A stretch of DNA of 64,000 bases from contig NZ_CP061703.1 of the NCBI RefSeq assembly GCF_014764305.1, positions 2,399,501 through 2,463,500 on the forward strand, in the 5' to 3' direction. Source of the DNA: Mesoflavibacter profundi. GTDB taxonomy: Bacteria > Bacteroidota > Bacteroidia > Flavobacteriales > Flavobacteriaceae. Under the pieces are notes generated by a model. That model worked only from the letters and a program-made list of their open reading frames with translations. It did no database searches and had not been told where the DNA came from. A program made the translations under genes and the position numbers. This document shows positions 35,927 through 43,837 of this stretch, piece by piece (position 1 is the first letter of the stretch; each line of letters opens with the position of its first letter).

Positions 35927-37333
35927 ATGATATATAACGATACCATAGTAGCATTAGCAACCGCTTCTGGCGCTGGCGCAGTTGCCATAATTAGATTGTC
36001 GGGTAAAGATGCGATTAATATAGCAGCAGAAAACTTTAAGTCAGTAAAAGATAGTAAACGCCTAAACACACAGAAGACGCATACCATACATTTGGGATAT
36101 ATTATTGATGAAAACCGCGTTATAGATCAGGTTCTAGTGTCTATTTTTAAAAACCCAAATTCGTATACAGGCGAAGATGTTGTAGAAGTGTCTTGTCATG
36201 GTTCGGTATATATTCAACAAGAAATTATTCAACTATTTTTAAGAAAAGGTTGCCGAATGGCAAATCCTGGCGAATTCACTTTACGTGCCTTTTTAAACGG
36301 AAAGTTAGATTTAAGCCAAGCCGAAGCTGTTGCCGATTTAATTGCTAGTGATAATGAAGCATCACATCAAATTGCGATGCAGCAAATGCGAGGCGGATTT
36401 TCTTCTGAAATTGCTAAACTACGAGAAGAACTGTTAAATTTTGCTTCTCTAATAGAGTTAGAATTGGACTTTGCAGAAGAAGATGTAGAGTTTGCAGATC
36501 GTGATCAATTCAAGGATTTGGTAGACCGTATTTCTTTTGTGTTAAAACGTTTAATAGACAGTTTTGCGGTTGGAAATGTGATTAAAAACGGAATTCCTGT
36601 AGCAATTGTAGGCGAACCAAACGTAGGTAAATCTACATTGCTTAATGCGCTATTAAATGAAGAACGCGCCATAGTTAGTGACATTGCAGGAACAACTAGA
36701 GATACGATTGAAGATGAATTAGTGATTAATGGTATTGGTTTTAGATTTATTGATACTGCAGGAATTAGAGATACAAAAGACGTTGTAGAAAATATTGGAA
36801 TTAAAAAAACTTTCGAGAAAATAGACCAAGCGCAAGTCGTTGTGTTTTTATTTTCGGCTAACGAATTTAAATCGCAAAGCGAACGTTTGATTGTAGAGGT
36901 AGAAAAGATTAAAAATAAGTTTCCGTTAAAACCGATGTTAATTGTAGCTAATAAAGTAGATCAATTATCGGAAGCAGAAAAGGATGTTGTAACGCAGTCT
37001 TTAAAAACAATCCAACATGTAGAAGCATTAACAATTTCAGCAAAAAATAATGAAGGTGTTGAAGACTTAAAAGATAAATTGATAGGTTTTGTTAATACTG
37101 GAGCATTAAACAATAACGAAACTATTGTAACAAACACGCGTCATTACGATGCTTTATTAAAAGCTTTTGAAGAAATTCAAAAAGTAAAATATGGTTTAGA
37201 AACCGGACTTTCTGGAGATTTAATGGCAATAGATATTAGACAAGCATTATTTCATTTTGGAGAAATAACAGGAGAAATTACAACAGACGATCTTTTGGGT
37301 AATATTTTTGCTAATTTCTGTATTGGGAAGTAA
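35927..37333 (+). CDS. mnmE: tRNA uridine-5-carboxymethylaminomethyl(34) GTPase MnmE
   Basis: With MnmG, installs the carboxymethylaminomethyl group on U34 of tRNAs. The 468-residue protein has the N-terminal tetrahydrofolate-binding domain (DTIVALATASGAGAVAIIRLSG, ~1-120), a helical domain, the inserted G domain with GEPNVGKST, DTAGIRDT and NKVD, and the C-terminal catalytic FCIGK with its conserved Cys. The last codons coincide with a known integration hot spot; the gene is intact, with the foreign element starting at its stop. Confidence 0.95.
   Translation: MIYNDTIVALATASGAGAVAIIRLSGKDAINIAAENFKSVKDSKRLNTQKTHTIHLGYIIDENRVIDQVLVSIFKNPNSYTGEDVVEVSCHGSVYIQQEIIQLFLRKGCRMANPGEFTLRAFLNGKLDLSQAEAVADLIASDNEASHQIAMQQMRGGFSSEIAKLREELLNFASLIELELDFAEEDVEFADRDQFKDLVDRISFVLKRLIDSFAVGNVIKNGIPVAIVGEPNVGKSTLLNALLNEERAIVSDIAGTTRDTIEDELVINGIGFRFIDTAGIRDTKDVVENIGIKKTFEKIDQAQVVVFLFSANEFKSQSERLIVEVEKIKNKFPLKPMLIVANKVDQLSEAEKDVVTQSLKTIQHVEALTISAKNNEGVEDLKDKLIGFVNTGALNNNETIVTNTRHYDALLKAFEEIQKVKYGLETGLSGDLMAIDIRQALFHFGEITGEITTDDLLGNIFANFCIGK
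37316..37333 (+). other. Putative left attachment site (attL) at the mnmE 3' end
   Basis: TTCTGTATTGGGAAGTAA, the final 18 bases of mnmE. The SGI1-family integration site is the corresponding end of the gammaproteobacterial orthologue (thdF/trmE), which differs at very few positions. A tyrosine integrase gene follows within 600 bp. The matching right copy was not found inside the window. Confidence 0.55.
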
Positions 37334-37340
37334 CTTACTT

Positions 37341-37480
37341 TCTTTTATTTGTTAATCCCTTGTTATTGTTGATTTTATAGTGTTTTGTCTTCTTTTATTT
37401 GTTGCTTATTTACTCTTTTTTGATTAAATTTGTTGTATATCTGTTGCCTTAAATATGGATTTGTTGCCCAAATCTGTTGG
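37341..37480 (+). repeat. Short direct repeats beside the integration site
   Basis: TCTTTTATTTGTT occurs at 37341-37353 and 37391-37403 (50 bp apart). TTTGTTG-like units then recur at 37398, 37429, 37440 (TCTGTTGCC), 37460 (TTTGTTGCC) and 37473 (TCTGTTGG). They could be integrase arm-type sites. Confidence 0.4.
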
Positions 37481-37500
37481 CAAAATAAAGGCGAAATGAT

Positions 37501-37550
37501 GCACCATAACGCACCACGTTGCACCATTACGCTACATAAAGCACCATTTA
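37501..37550 (+). repeat. Five 10-bp phased GCACCAT repeats upstream of the HTH gene
   Basis: Units start at exactly 37501, 37511, 37521, 37531 and 37541: GCACCATAAC, GCACCACGTT, GCACCATTAC, GCTACATAAA, GCACCATTTA. The 10-bp period equals one DNA helical turn and is not a multiple of three, so it is a DNA-level feature. It ends at the ATG of the zinc-ribbon/HTH gene. Confidence 0.65.
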
Positions 37551-37915
37551 TGAGCAGTAATTTATTCATTCCTAAAACTTGTAAGCATTGCGGTAATGCC
37601 TTCACAGCACGTACAACAGTTACTAAATACTGTGGCGATACTTGTGCAAAAAGAGCCTATAAGGCACGCAAACGTCAAGAAAAAATCCAAGCTACTCTTA
37701 CTAAAGATATGCAACAGCAAAAACAAGTTGTTGAAGTTCACAATCCTAATGCTGTAAATAACAAAGATTTTTTAAGCGTAACAGAAGCCTCACAACTTAT
37801 TGGCGTGAGTAGATGGACCATTCAAAGAATGATTCAACAAGGACGTTTAAAAGTAGTTCCTTTTGGTAGAAAGCGTATTGTGGCAAGATGGCAAATAGAA
37901 AACCTCTTTAATTAA
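37550..37915 (+). CDS. Zinc-ribbon plus helix-turn-helix (excisionase/AlpA-like) protein
   Basis: A 121-residue DNA-binding protein. Residues ~8-38 carry a C-x2-C...C-x3-C cluster (KTCKHCGNAF...KYCGDTCAKRAY), a small zinc ribbon; residues ~70-121 are a MerR/excisionase-type helix-turn-helix (LSVTEASQLIGVSRWTIQRMIQQGRL...). It lies 7 bp upstream of the integrase gene, the place of recombination directionality factors in Bacteroidota elements. ATG 37550 is selected because the longer ORF would translate through the phased repeats. It may bind those repeats; that is inference. Confidence 0.75.
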   Translation: MSSNLFIPKTCKHCGNAFTARTTVTKYCGDTCAKRAYKARKRQEKIQATLTKDMQQQKQVVEVHNPNAVNNKDFLSVTEASQLIGVSRWTIQRMIQQGRLKVVPFGRKRIVARWQIENLFN

Positions 37916-37922
37916 TTCCATT

Positions 37923-39017
37923 ATGAAAGTAACATTAAGACAACGCAAGAAGAACTACAAAATAAGTCTGTATTTAGATTACTATCATAAAGGCAAACGT
38001 AAAACAGAATACTTACGCTTATACCTTACACCTAATCCTAAAACCAAAACTGAAAGAGAAGTTAATAAGAAAACCAAACAATTGGCTGAAACTATATGTG
38101 CACAGCGACAAATAGAAATTCAAAATGGTATTTATGGTTTTCAAGATATTGAAAAGCTAAAAGGCAGTTTTATTACTTACATCACAGCTTTAGCAGAAAA
38201 GAAAAATACAAGCTCTGGCAATTATGGTAATTGGAATAGTATGCTAAAACATTTAAAAAAGTTTTGTCCAACTGATGTTAGTTTTCAAGATATAGACAAA
38301 TCATTTGTTGAGCGTTTCAAAGAGTATTTAGATAAAGATGCAATAGGTAGAGCAGGTAAGCAATTGTCTCAAAATTCAAAATATTCATATTTCGGGAAAT
38401 TTTCAGCAGCATTAAAACAGGCTGTAAAGGATGGTATATTAAAAGTAAATCCTGCAAATGGTGTTGAATACTTTAAACAAGGCGAACCTCAACGAGAATT
38501 TTTAACGCTTGATGAATTACAAAAGGCAGTTAATACAGAATGTGAACTACCTATTTTAAAAAATGCTTTTATTTTTTCAGCTTTAACCGGATTACGTTGG
38601 TCAGATATTGAAAAACTAATATGGTCAGAAATCCAGCACTCTAAAGAAATGGGATATTATATCCGATTTAGACAAAAGAAAACTAAAGGTGTAGAAACCT
38701 TACCAATATCAGACCAAGCAAGAAATCTATTAGGAGAAAAAGGTAATCCAGATGATAAAGTGTTTGATGGCTTACATTATAGTGCCTGGTCTAACTTAAA
38801 GCTACAACAATGGATGATGAAAGCAGGTATTACTAAAAATATAACCTTCCATTGCGCGCGCCATACCTACGCTACCTTACAATTAACATTGGGTACAGAC
38901 ATATATACAGTATCAAAATTATTAGGTCATAAAGAGTTACGCACTACACAGATATATGCTAAAGTAATTGACGATAAAAAGAAAGAAGCTGCTAACCGTA
39001 TTCAACTGGATTTATAA
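37923..39017 (+). CDS. int: Tyrosine recombinase/integrase
   Basis: A 364-residue integrase of the Bacteroidota phage-integrase type: an N-terminal arm-binding domain (KVTLRQRKKNYKISLYLDYYHKGKRKTEYL), a SAM-like core-binding domain (~90-190) and the catalytic domain with ALTGLRWSDIEKL (Arg I), a Lys in KKTKGVETLPIS, HCARHTYATLQL (HxxR), LLGHKELRTTQIYAKV (His and nucleophile Tyr). All catalytic residues are present, so it should be active. Presumed to have integrated the element at the mnmE end. Its stop overlaps the next ATG (TAATG). Confidence 0.92.
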   Translation: MKVTLRQRKKNYKISLYLDYYHKGKRKTEYLRLYLTPNPKTKTEREVNKKTKQLAETICAQRQIEIQNGIYGFQDIEKLKGSFITYITALAEKKNTSSGNYGNWNSMLKHLKKFCPTDVSFQDIDKSFVERFKEYLDKDAIGRAGKQLSQNSKYSYFGKFSAALKQAVKDGILKVNPANGVEYFKQGEPQREFLTLDELQKAVNTECELPILKNAFIFSALTGLRWSDIEKLIWSEIQHSKEMGYYIRFRQKKTKGVETLPISDQARNLLGEKGNPDDKVFDGLHYSAWSNLKLQQWMMKAGITKNITFHCARHTYATLQLTLGTDIYTVSKLLGHKELRTTQIYAKVIDDKKKEAANRIQLDL

Positions 39018-39964
39018 TGAAAGGAAGTGTATTTTCAAGTTTGGTTTCTATAACCAATGGCTTACATAGAGATAATAGACAAAAAAAGGATTTTAAATAC
39101 CTACTGTCTGATTTTAAATTGAATCCAAAAGCCAATAATGCAGTTTTTAAAGTAAACTTTAAAAAGCCTTTAAATGCGAAAAAAGAATACTACCAAAAGC
39201 TAATCTTTATTGAAACAGAAAATACAGTAGCATCATTTTCAAAAGAATTTCCCGTAAATGCAACTACACCGGAAAATAAATATAGCTATACTATTCTACT
39301 TAATAAATTTGATAAGTACTTAAATGACATTGCAACTTATATCAATAAGAGAGGAATAACAGCAGATTTAAATAATGATGATAATTATATCATAAACTAC
39401 TTAAAAGTGTCTGCTATAAGATTGTATGCTGAACTACAAGAGCAATACGGTCAGTTTTCAGAAAACACAACATTTTCTATTTCAGAAATTGCAGAAAAAT
39501 ACTTTAATGATGAAACTTTTGATGTTAATGTGATAGAAAAGAGCACCACTAAAAAAGTTGCTACCAAAAAAACATCAAAAACGAAAGCAAAACCAAAGAC
39601 TTCTTTCGGATATAAAAGTAATGACACTTCAACTTTGCTAACTGTGCTCAAACTGGTAAATCTAAAAATAGATTTGTTAGATAACCGTACAACTGTAGAA
39701 CAGTTGCACGAACTCTTATTAGCAAAAGATTTCACAAATACAGAATCGCAAATTTATCTTCAATGCGAGACGACACAGTTTAGTTACCTTGTAACAAAAC
39801 TTAAACCATTTTTTATTTATTTCAATCCTACGGCAATAGAACGTTCTGGAAAATTTGTTACCAAAACAGGTACGCTATTAAAGGCTAATAATCTTCACAA
39901 AAACAAAGTTCATAACCCAAAAGAAAAGGAAGAAATAGATAAAATTATCCAACAACTGCAATAA
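39017..39964 (+). CDS. Integrase-coupled protein of unknown function
   Basis: Not recognised as a named family. The 315-residue protein has an N-terminal segment of mixed charge, a Lys/Thr-rich linker near residues 175-200 (TTKKVATKKTSKTKAKPKT) and a C-terminal ~110-residue helical domain with LKLVNLKIDLLDNRTTVEQLHELL. The linker suggests two domains, the C-terminal perhaps nucleic-acid binding. No membrane or signal segments. Start and stop overlap with the integrase gene point to cotranslation; a role in recombination or maintenance is inferred from position only. Confidence 0.6.
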   Translation: MKGSVFSSLVSITNGLHRDNRQKKDFKYLLSDFKLNPKANNAVFKVNFKKPLNAKKEYYQKLIFIETENTVASFSKEFPVNATTPENKYSYTILLNKFDKYLNDIATYINKRGITADLNNDDNYIINYLKVSAIRLYAELQEQYGQFSENTTFSISEIAEKYFNDETFDVNVIEKSTTKKVATKKTSKTKAKPKTSFGYKSNDTSTLLTVLKLVNLKIDLLDNRTTVEQLHELLLAKDFTNTESQIYLQCETTQFSYLVTKLKPFFIYFNPTAIERSGKFVTKTGTLLKANNLHKNKVHNPKEKEEIDKIIQQLQ

Positions 39965-39966
39965 AA

Positions 39967-39997
39967 AACAGTAAGAATAGTAAGAAACCTTACTGTT
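39967..39997. terminator. Stem-loop after the integrase operon
   Basis: Arms AACAGTAAG (39967-39975) / CTTACTGTT (39989-39997), 9 bp, within a cluster of GTAAGA/TCTTAC motifs that continues to 40023. No T run; it may be a terminator or an operator array. Confidence 0.4.
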
Positions 39998-40076
39998 GTC
40001 TTACCCTTGTTTTACACTCTTACTAAAATCGAGAAGCCAATTTTGAACCTTTGTCCTGTTCTTGAAAACCAAGAAT

Positions 40077-40094
40077 GACATTTGGCCAGATGTC
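40077..40094. promoter_or_regulatory. Near-perfect palindrome upstream of the HTH-primase operon
   Basis: GACATTTGGCCAGATGTC reads as its own reverse complement at 16 of 18 positions, centred on TGGCCA, 31 nt before ATG 40125. Probable operator for one of the HTH proteins. Confidence 0.5.
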
Positions 40095-40124
40095 CATTTA
40101 CTATAAACTAAAATTTTATTAGTT

Positions 40125-40424
40125 ATGGACGAAATATTAGAACGTCTCAAAATTATTGAACAGCACGTTTTAGACAGAAACATTATTGTAAAAAACGTAT
40201 TGAGCTTCAACGAAGCGTGTAAGTTTTTGGAATTATCACAATCCCATTTATACAAACTTACAAGTACAGGAACCATTCCACATTATAAACCGAATGGAAA
40301 GAAAATTTATTTTAACAGAGTCGAATTAGAAGAATGGTTATTAAGTAACCGTGTTGATTCACAAGATGAAATCGAACAGCAAGCTGCCGATTACCTAATT
40401 AAGAAAGGAGCGGTGAAGTTATGA
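40125..40424 (+). CDS. Helix-turn-helix (excisionase/MerR-like) protein
   Basis: A 99-residue protein with an N-terminal coiled segment (DEILERLKIIEQHVL) and a winged HTH of the HTH_17 type, residues ~25-75 (LSFNEACKFLELSQSHLYKLTSTGTIPHYKPNGKKIYFNR). Proteins like this act as directionality or copy-control factors in Bacteroidota mobilisable elements. Its stop overlaps the next start (ATGA), the first of a tightly coupled four-gene operon. Confidence 0.78.
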   Translation: MDEILERLKIIEQHVLDRNIIVKNVLSFNEACKFLELSQSHLYKLTSTGTIPHYKPNGKKIYFNRVELEEWLLSNRVDSQDEIEQQAADYLIKKGAVKL

Positions 40425-40717
40425 CTGAAATAATCGATTTAATCTTGGCACTCTCGCAAGATATCAAGGACTTAAAAGCACGTATCGAATTGTTGCGACA
40501 ATCGAGAGCAGAAGTATTAAAGGATACGTGGATAGACAATCAAGATGTATTGCAGACTTTACATATTAGTAAGCGTACGTTGCAAACTTTAAGAACCAAT
40601 GGCACTTTGCCTTACAGCAAAGTAAAAGGTAAATTTTACTATAGAGTTGCTGACATAGAGCAATTGCTTCAAGATAACTACTACAACCATAATTTCAAGC
40701 AAGATGGAAATAAGTAG
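40421..40717 (+). CDS. Second small helix-turn-helix protein
   Basis: A 98-residue protein with the same plan as its upstream neighbour: an N-terminal helical dimerisation segment (IIDLILALSQDIKDLKARIELL) and an HTH_17-like DNA-binding part (WIDNQDVLQTLHISKRTLQTLRTNGTLPYSKVKGKFYYR). Coupled by a 4-base overlap with the upstream gene and a 14-base overlap with the downstream VirE_N gene. Such HTH pairs commonly precede primase genes in these elements. Confidence 0.76.
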   Translation: MTEIIDLILALSQDIKDLKARIELLRQSRAEVLKDTWIDNQDVLQTLHISKRTLQTLRTNGTLPYSKVKGKFYYRVADIEQLLQDNYYNHNFKQDGNK

Positions 40718-41612
40718 AGAAGCAATTTTAGACAAAACACATTATGGTTTAAAAATCTATGCCTATGTATTGAGACAGTATTATCCTAATCAAACGGTCC
40801 TTTCTGTAAAAGGAAGGGACTGTGGGATAACTCGCAATCCATTTAATGGTGGTAAAGAAACCTTACGGATTCATATTGTTGGTATTATAGCAACACATAG
40901 AGATATAGAATTAGAGGCCTTTAAAGGTGATGTATTCGATTTTGCACAATACCATTTTAGAATAACCGATGAAGAAGAATTATTCCAGAAGATAAATCAA
41001 GAGCTACATCTAAATTTAGAAGTCAAGGGAAAAGACGAATTGGAATGGCTTAATGAACCAGACGATACCTGGTATGCCAACTGTAGCTTTTTTAAAGCAC
41101 CTGTTCACAATGTGTTTCCTTCGGAAACACTGCGGTTACATCAAGTATTTGCATTAATCATAAGTGATAAATACAAAAGCATTACTGAAGATTTAAGAGC
41201 AATTACCAATGTAAAAGAAGCGCGTAAATTCAAAGCAAATCGCTTTGATTACGTAACACTTTCAGGAATATTTGAAAAACGAGGCGATAAAAATTTGCTA
41301 AAGCATTCTAATTTATTAACCATTGATTTTGACCATTTAGAGAATCTACAAGAGTTAAGAACACAGCTCTTAAATGATGAATATTTTGAAACCGAAATGC
41401 TATTCATATCACCATCTGGTGATGGTTTAAAATGGATTATTAGAATAGATATTTCAGAAGTATCACATTCAGAATATTTCACAGCAGTAGCAAATTACAT
41501 TAAACACAATTATAACATTGAGGTTGACCAGTCAGGTAAAGACGTTTCCAGAGCGTGTTTTTTACCATACGACCCAACAGCCTTTTTACATAAAAGACAT
41601 CAAGCATTATGA
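40704..41612 (+). CDS. BT4734/VirE_N-type replication protein
   Basis: A 302-residue protein of the BT4734/BF3469 (VirE N-terminal) family found with DUF3987 proteins in Bacteroidota mobile elements, regarded as primase-polymerase-like. Recognisable segments are YYPNQTVLSVKGRDCGITRNPFNGGKETL near the start (zinc-free), then KANRFDYVTLSGIFEKRGDKNLLKHSNLLTIDFDHL with the acidic DxDH that fits an archaeo-eukaryotic primase active site, and FISPSGDGLKWI. Function as primase is inferred from family; it overlaps the downstream gene by 4 bases. Confidence 0.75.
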   Translation: MEISREAILDKTHYGLKIYAYVLRQYYPNQTVLSVKGRDCGITRNPFNGGKETLRIHIVGIIATHRDIELEAFKGDVFDFAQYHFRITDEEELFQKINQELHLNLEVKGKDELEWLNEPDDTWYANCSFFKAPVHNVFPSETLRLHQVFALIISDKYKSITEDLRAITNVKEARKFKANRFDYVTLSGIFEKRGDKNLLKHSNLLTIDFDHLENLQELRTQLLNDEYFETEMLFISPSGDGLKWIIRIDISEVSHSEYFTAVANYIKHNYNIEVDQSGKDVSRACFLPYDPTAFLHKRHQAL

Positions 41613-43360
41613 CTAAAATATTTAACCCAAAAGATTGGTTAGAAGTTCCTAAAGAGCAACCTCAACCAAAAAGCAACACGGCAACAACTAATGTTGTTGC
41701 TGTTGCTGATAACGACATTGAATCCTACATTTCAGCAATCGAGCAATCAGGTTTGGACATAACAGGAAACTATGCAACTTGGAGAGATTTAGGTTTTGCT
41801 TTAGCTGAAGAATATGGAGAAACAGGAAGAGATTATTTCCACCGAATAAGCAAAAACTATGCGGGCTATGATTCAAAAGAATGTGATGAACAATTCAACA
41901 AATGCTTAAATGCAAAAGGACACGGAATTACAATTGCTACCTTTTACCATTACGCACATCAATCAGGTATCAAACCGACCAAACAACAAAACAACAACGA
42001 AGTTGCAACAAACGTTGCAACTATTGTTGATACACCCAACCAAGCAATGCCAACAATACCAGAAAAGGTATATGAGAATTTGCCACAGTTTTTACAACAA
42101 GTTGTAAACCCTGCTAATGGTCAGGAAGAAAAGGACATTTTGTTATTAGGCGCATTAACAGCATTTAGTGCGTGCTTTCCTAAACTCTTCGGAATCTATG
42201 ACCAACGTAAAGTGTTTTGTAATTTATATCTATTTGTTACAGCACCTGCATCTGCAGGTAAAGGAAGACTTAACCAAATTAAAAATTTGGTAGAACCTGT
42301 TCACAAGTTAAAACGGGAACAAGCCAAAGTATTAAAACAGCAATTTCAAGCAGAAACTGCTACTTACAATATGAACAAAGGCAAAGATGAAAACTTGGAA
42401 AAACCGAGTAAACCACCAGAACGAATGCTGTTTATTCCTGCTAACAATAGTGTAACAGGCGTATATCAATTAATTTCTGATAATGATGGTAGAGGATTAA
42501 TTTTTGAAACCGAAGGAGATACATTAGCACAAGCCTTTAAAAGCGATTATGGTAATTATTCCGATGGATTTCGTAAAGCCTTTCATCACGAAACCATAAG
42601 TTATTATCGTAGAACCGATAGAGAATATGTAGATATAGAAAAACCGTGTTTATCAACAGTATTATCAGGGACACCAAAACAAGTGGCAACCTTAATACCT
42701 AATGCAGAAAATGGTTTGTTTAGTCGTTTTATGTTCTACTATATGAATATCAAACCAACTTGGAAAAACGTGTTTCAAAATAGCAATAAAGTAGGTTTAG
42801 ACGATTACTACAACCAATTGGGTAGCGAGTTTTTAGAACTGTACAAAACGCTAAAAAACAATCCAGAGATTGAAATACGGTTAACCACAACCCAACAACA
42901 GCAATTCAATACGTTTTTTGAATCTTTACAGACCAAATACATCAACCTACAACCCGAAGAGTACATCGCAACGATAAGGCGTTTAGGCTTAATTGCGTTT
43001 AGGATAATGATGCTATTCACAGCATTCCGAATTATGGAAGATGGTGATGTAAATGCAACTAAAGAATGTGAGGATGTAGATTTTGAAAACGCATTAACCA
43101 TAATTTCAATTTTAGTAAAACACAGTAGTAAAGTATTTAACGGCTTACCAATAGAGAAAAAAGTAACAAAACGTTTAAATAGAAAAGAACGCTTTTTAGA
43201 AAGTTTACCAAAGCAATTTATCAGGCAAGATTATTTAGATTTAGCCGCAAAACAGAGCATCCCACATAAAACCGCAGAAGGCTATATTACCAAATTTGTA
43301 GAAGCAGGTTTAATACATAGAGAAGCGCACAACAACTATTCAAATCCTGCAAAGACATAG
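41609..43360 (+). CDS. DUF3987 primase/helicase-like protein
   Basis: A 583-residue protein with an N-terminal PriCT-type segment (~40-115, DITGNYATWRDLGFALAEEYG) and a DUF3987 domain (~150-500) bearing a P-loop-like TAPASAGKGR, then IFETEGDTLAQAFK as a possible Walker B and GTPKQVATLI. A winged-helix-like tail follows (IRQDYLDLAAKQSIPHKTAEGYI). Together with the VirE_N gene it is the likely replication initiator of the element. Enzyme activity is inferred from domain context. Confidence 0.75.
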   Translation: MTKIFNPKDWLEVPKEQPQPKSNTATTNVVAVADNDIESYISAIEQSGLDITGNYATWRDLGFALAEEYGETGRDYFHRISKNYAGYDSKECDEQFNKCLNAKGHGITIATFYHYAHQSGIKPTKQQNNNEVATNVATIVDTPNQAMPTIPEKVYENLPQFLQQVVNPANGQEEKDILLLGALTAFSACFPKLFGIYDQRKVFCNLYLFVTAPASAGKGRLNQIKNLVEPVHKLKREQAKVLKQQFQAETATYNMNKGKDENLEKPSKPPERMLFIPANNSVTGVYQLISDNDGRGLIFETEGDTLAQAFKSDYGNYSDGFRKAFHHETISYYRRTDREYVDIEKPCLSTVLSGTPKQVATLIPNAENGLFSRFMFYYMNIKPTWKNVFQNSNKVGLDDYYNQLGSEFLELYKTLKNNPEIEIRLTTTQQQQFNTFFESLQTKYINLQPEEYIATIRRLGLIAFRIMMLFTAFRIMEDGDVNATKECEDVDFENALTIISILVKHSSKVFNGLPIEKKVTKRLNRKERFLESLPKQFIRQDYLDLAAKQSIPHKTAEGYITKFVEAGLIHREAHNNYSNPAKT

Positions 43361-43416
43361 TTAAGGATTTTGAGGATTTAAGGATAAAATTGATAGGGCT
43401 TCCTTAAATCCTTAAC
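43360..43416. terminator. Two mutually exclusive stem-loops
   Basis: GTTAAGGATTT (43360-43370) pairs with AAATCCTTAAC (43406-43416); GGATTTAAGGA (43374-43384) pairs with TCCTTAAATCC (43401-43411). The right arms overlap, so only one can form. It lies right after the DUF3987 stop and could be a terminator, attenuator or replication-origin stem. Confidence 0.5.
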
Positions 43417-43516
43417 TTCCTCATTACCTTGTTGATAACTGTTAATATCTTTTTCTTACTTCTTTCTTTCCTTTTCTTAAATTAGACAAAATTTGACAAG
43501 TCTAAATAATTCTATT

Positions 43517-43837
43517 ATGGAGTTTGGAGAGTATATACGCTCATTGCGTGAAAAACGCAATTTGCTATTAAGAGAAATGGCTGCAAACCTAAATATGGAC
43601 GTTGCTTATTTAAGTAAAATAGAACGAGGAAATCGTATGGCAAGACGCGAACAAGTAGTCGCATTTGCCAAAACATTAAAAGAAGACGAGAACGAATTAA
43701 TTAAGCTATGGATGTCGGAACAAATTGTACTAATGCTAAAAAATGAAAAAGAGCGTACGGAAATCCTCAAAATAGCTGAAGAAAAAATTAGTAAGATTGA
43801 TGAATTAAGTTTACTGAACATAGATGTAACATTTTGA
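43517..43837 (+). CDS. XRE-family transcriptional regulator
   Basis: A 106-residue protein with a Cro/CI helix-turn-helix (residues ~5-60, FGEYIRSLREKRNLLLREMAANLNMDVAYLSKIERGNRMARREQ) and a helical tail. In Bacteroidota this regulator type controls restriction-modification and other defence cargo. It begins the operon that contains the Argonaute; ATG 43517 is used instead of TTG 43493 because the domain starts there. Autoregulation is likely but not shown; the intergenic region has TTGAC at 43493-43497. Confidence 0.84.
   Translation: MEFGEYIRSLREKRNLLLREMAANLNMDVAYLSKIERGNRMARREQVVAFAKTLKEDENELIKLWMSEQIVLMLKNEKERTEILKIAEEKISKIDELSLLNIDVTF

Noticed and set aside
37430-37549. N-terminal extension of the zinc-ribbon/HTH ORF
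   Set aside because: The extension translates through the 10-bp phased DNA repeats and has no domain character; ATG 37550 is better.
41910-42107. 65-residue + strand ORF inside the DUF3987 gene
   Set aside because: Alternative frame of a conserved coding region, Gln/Thr-rich by codon accident.
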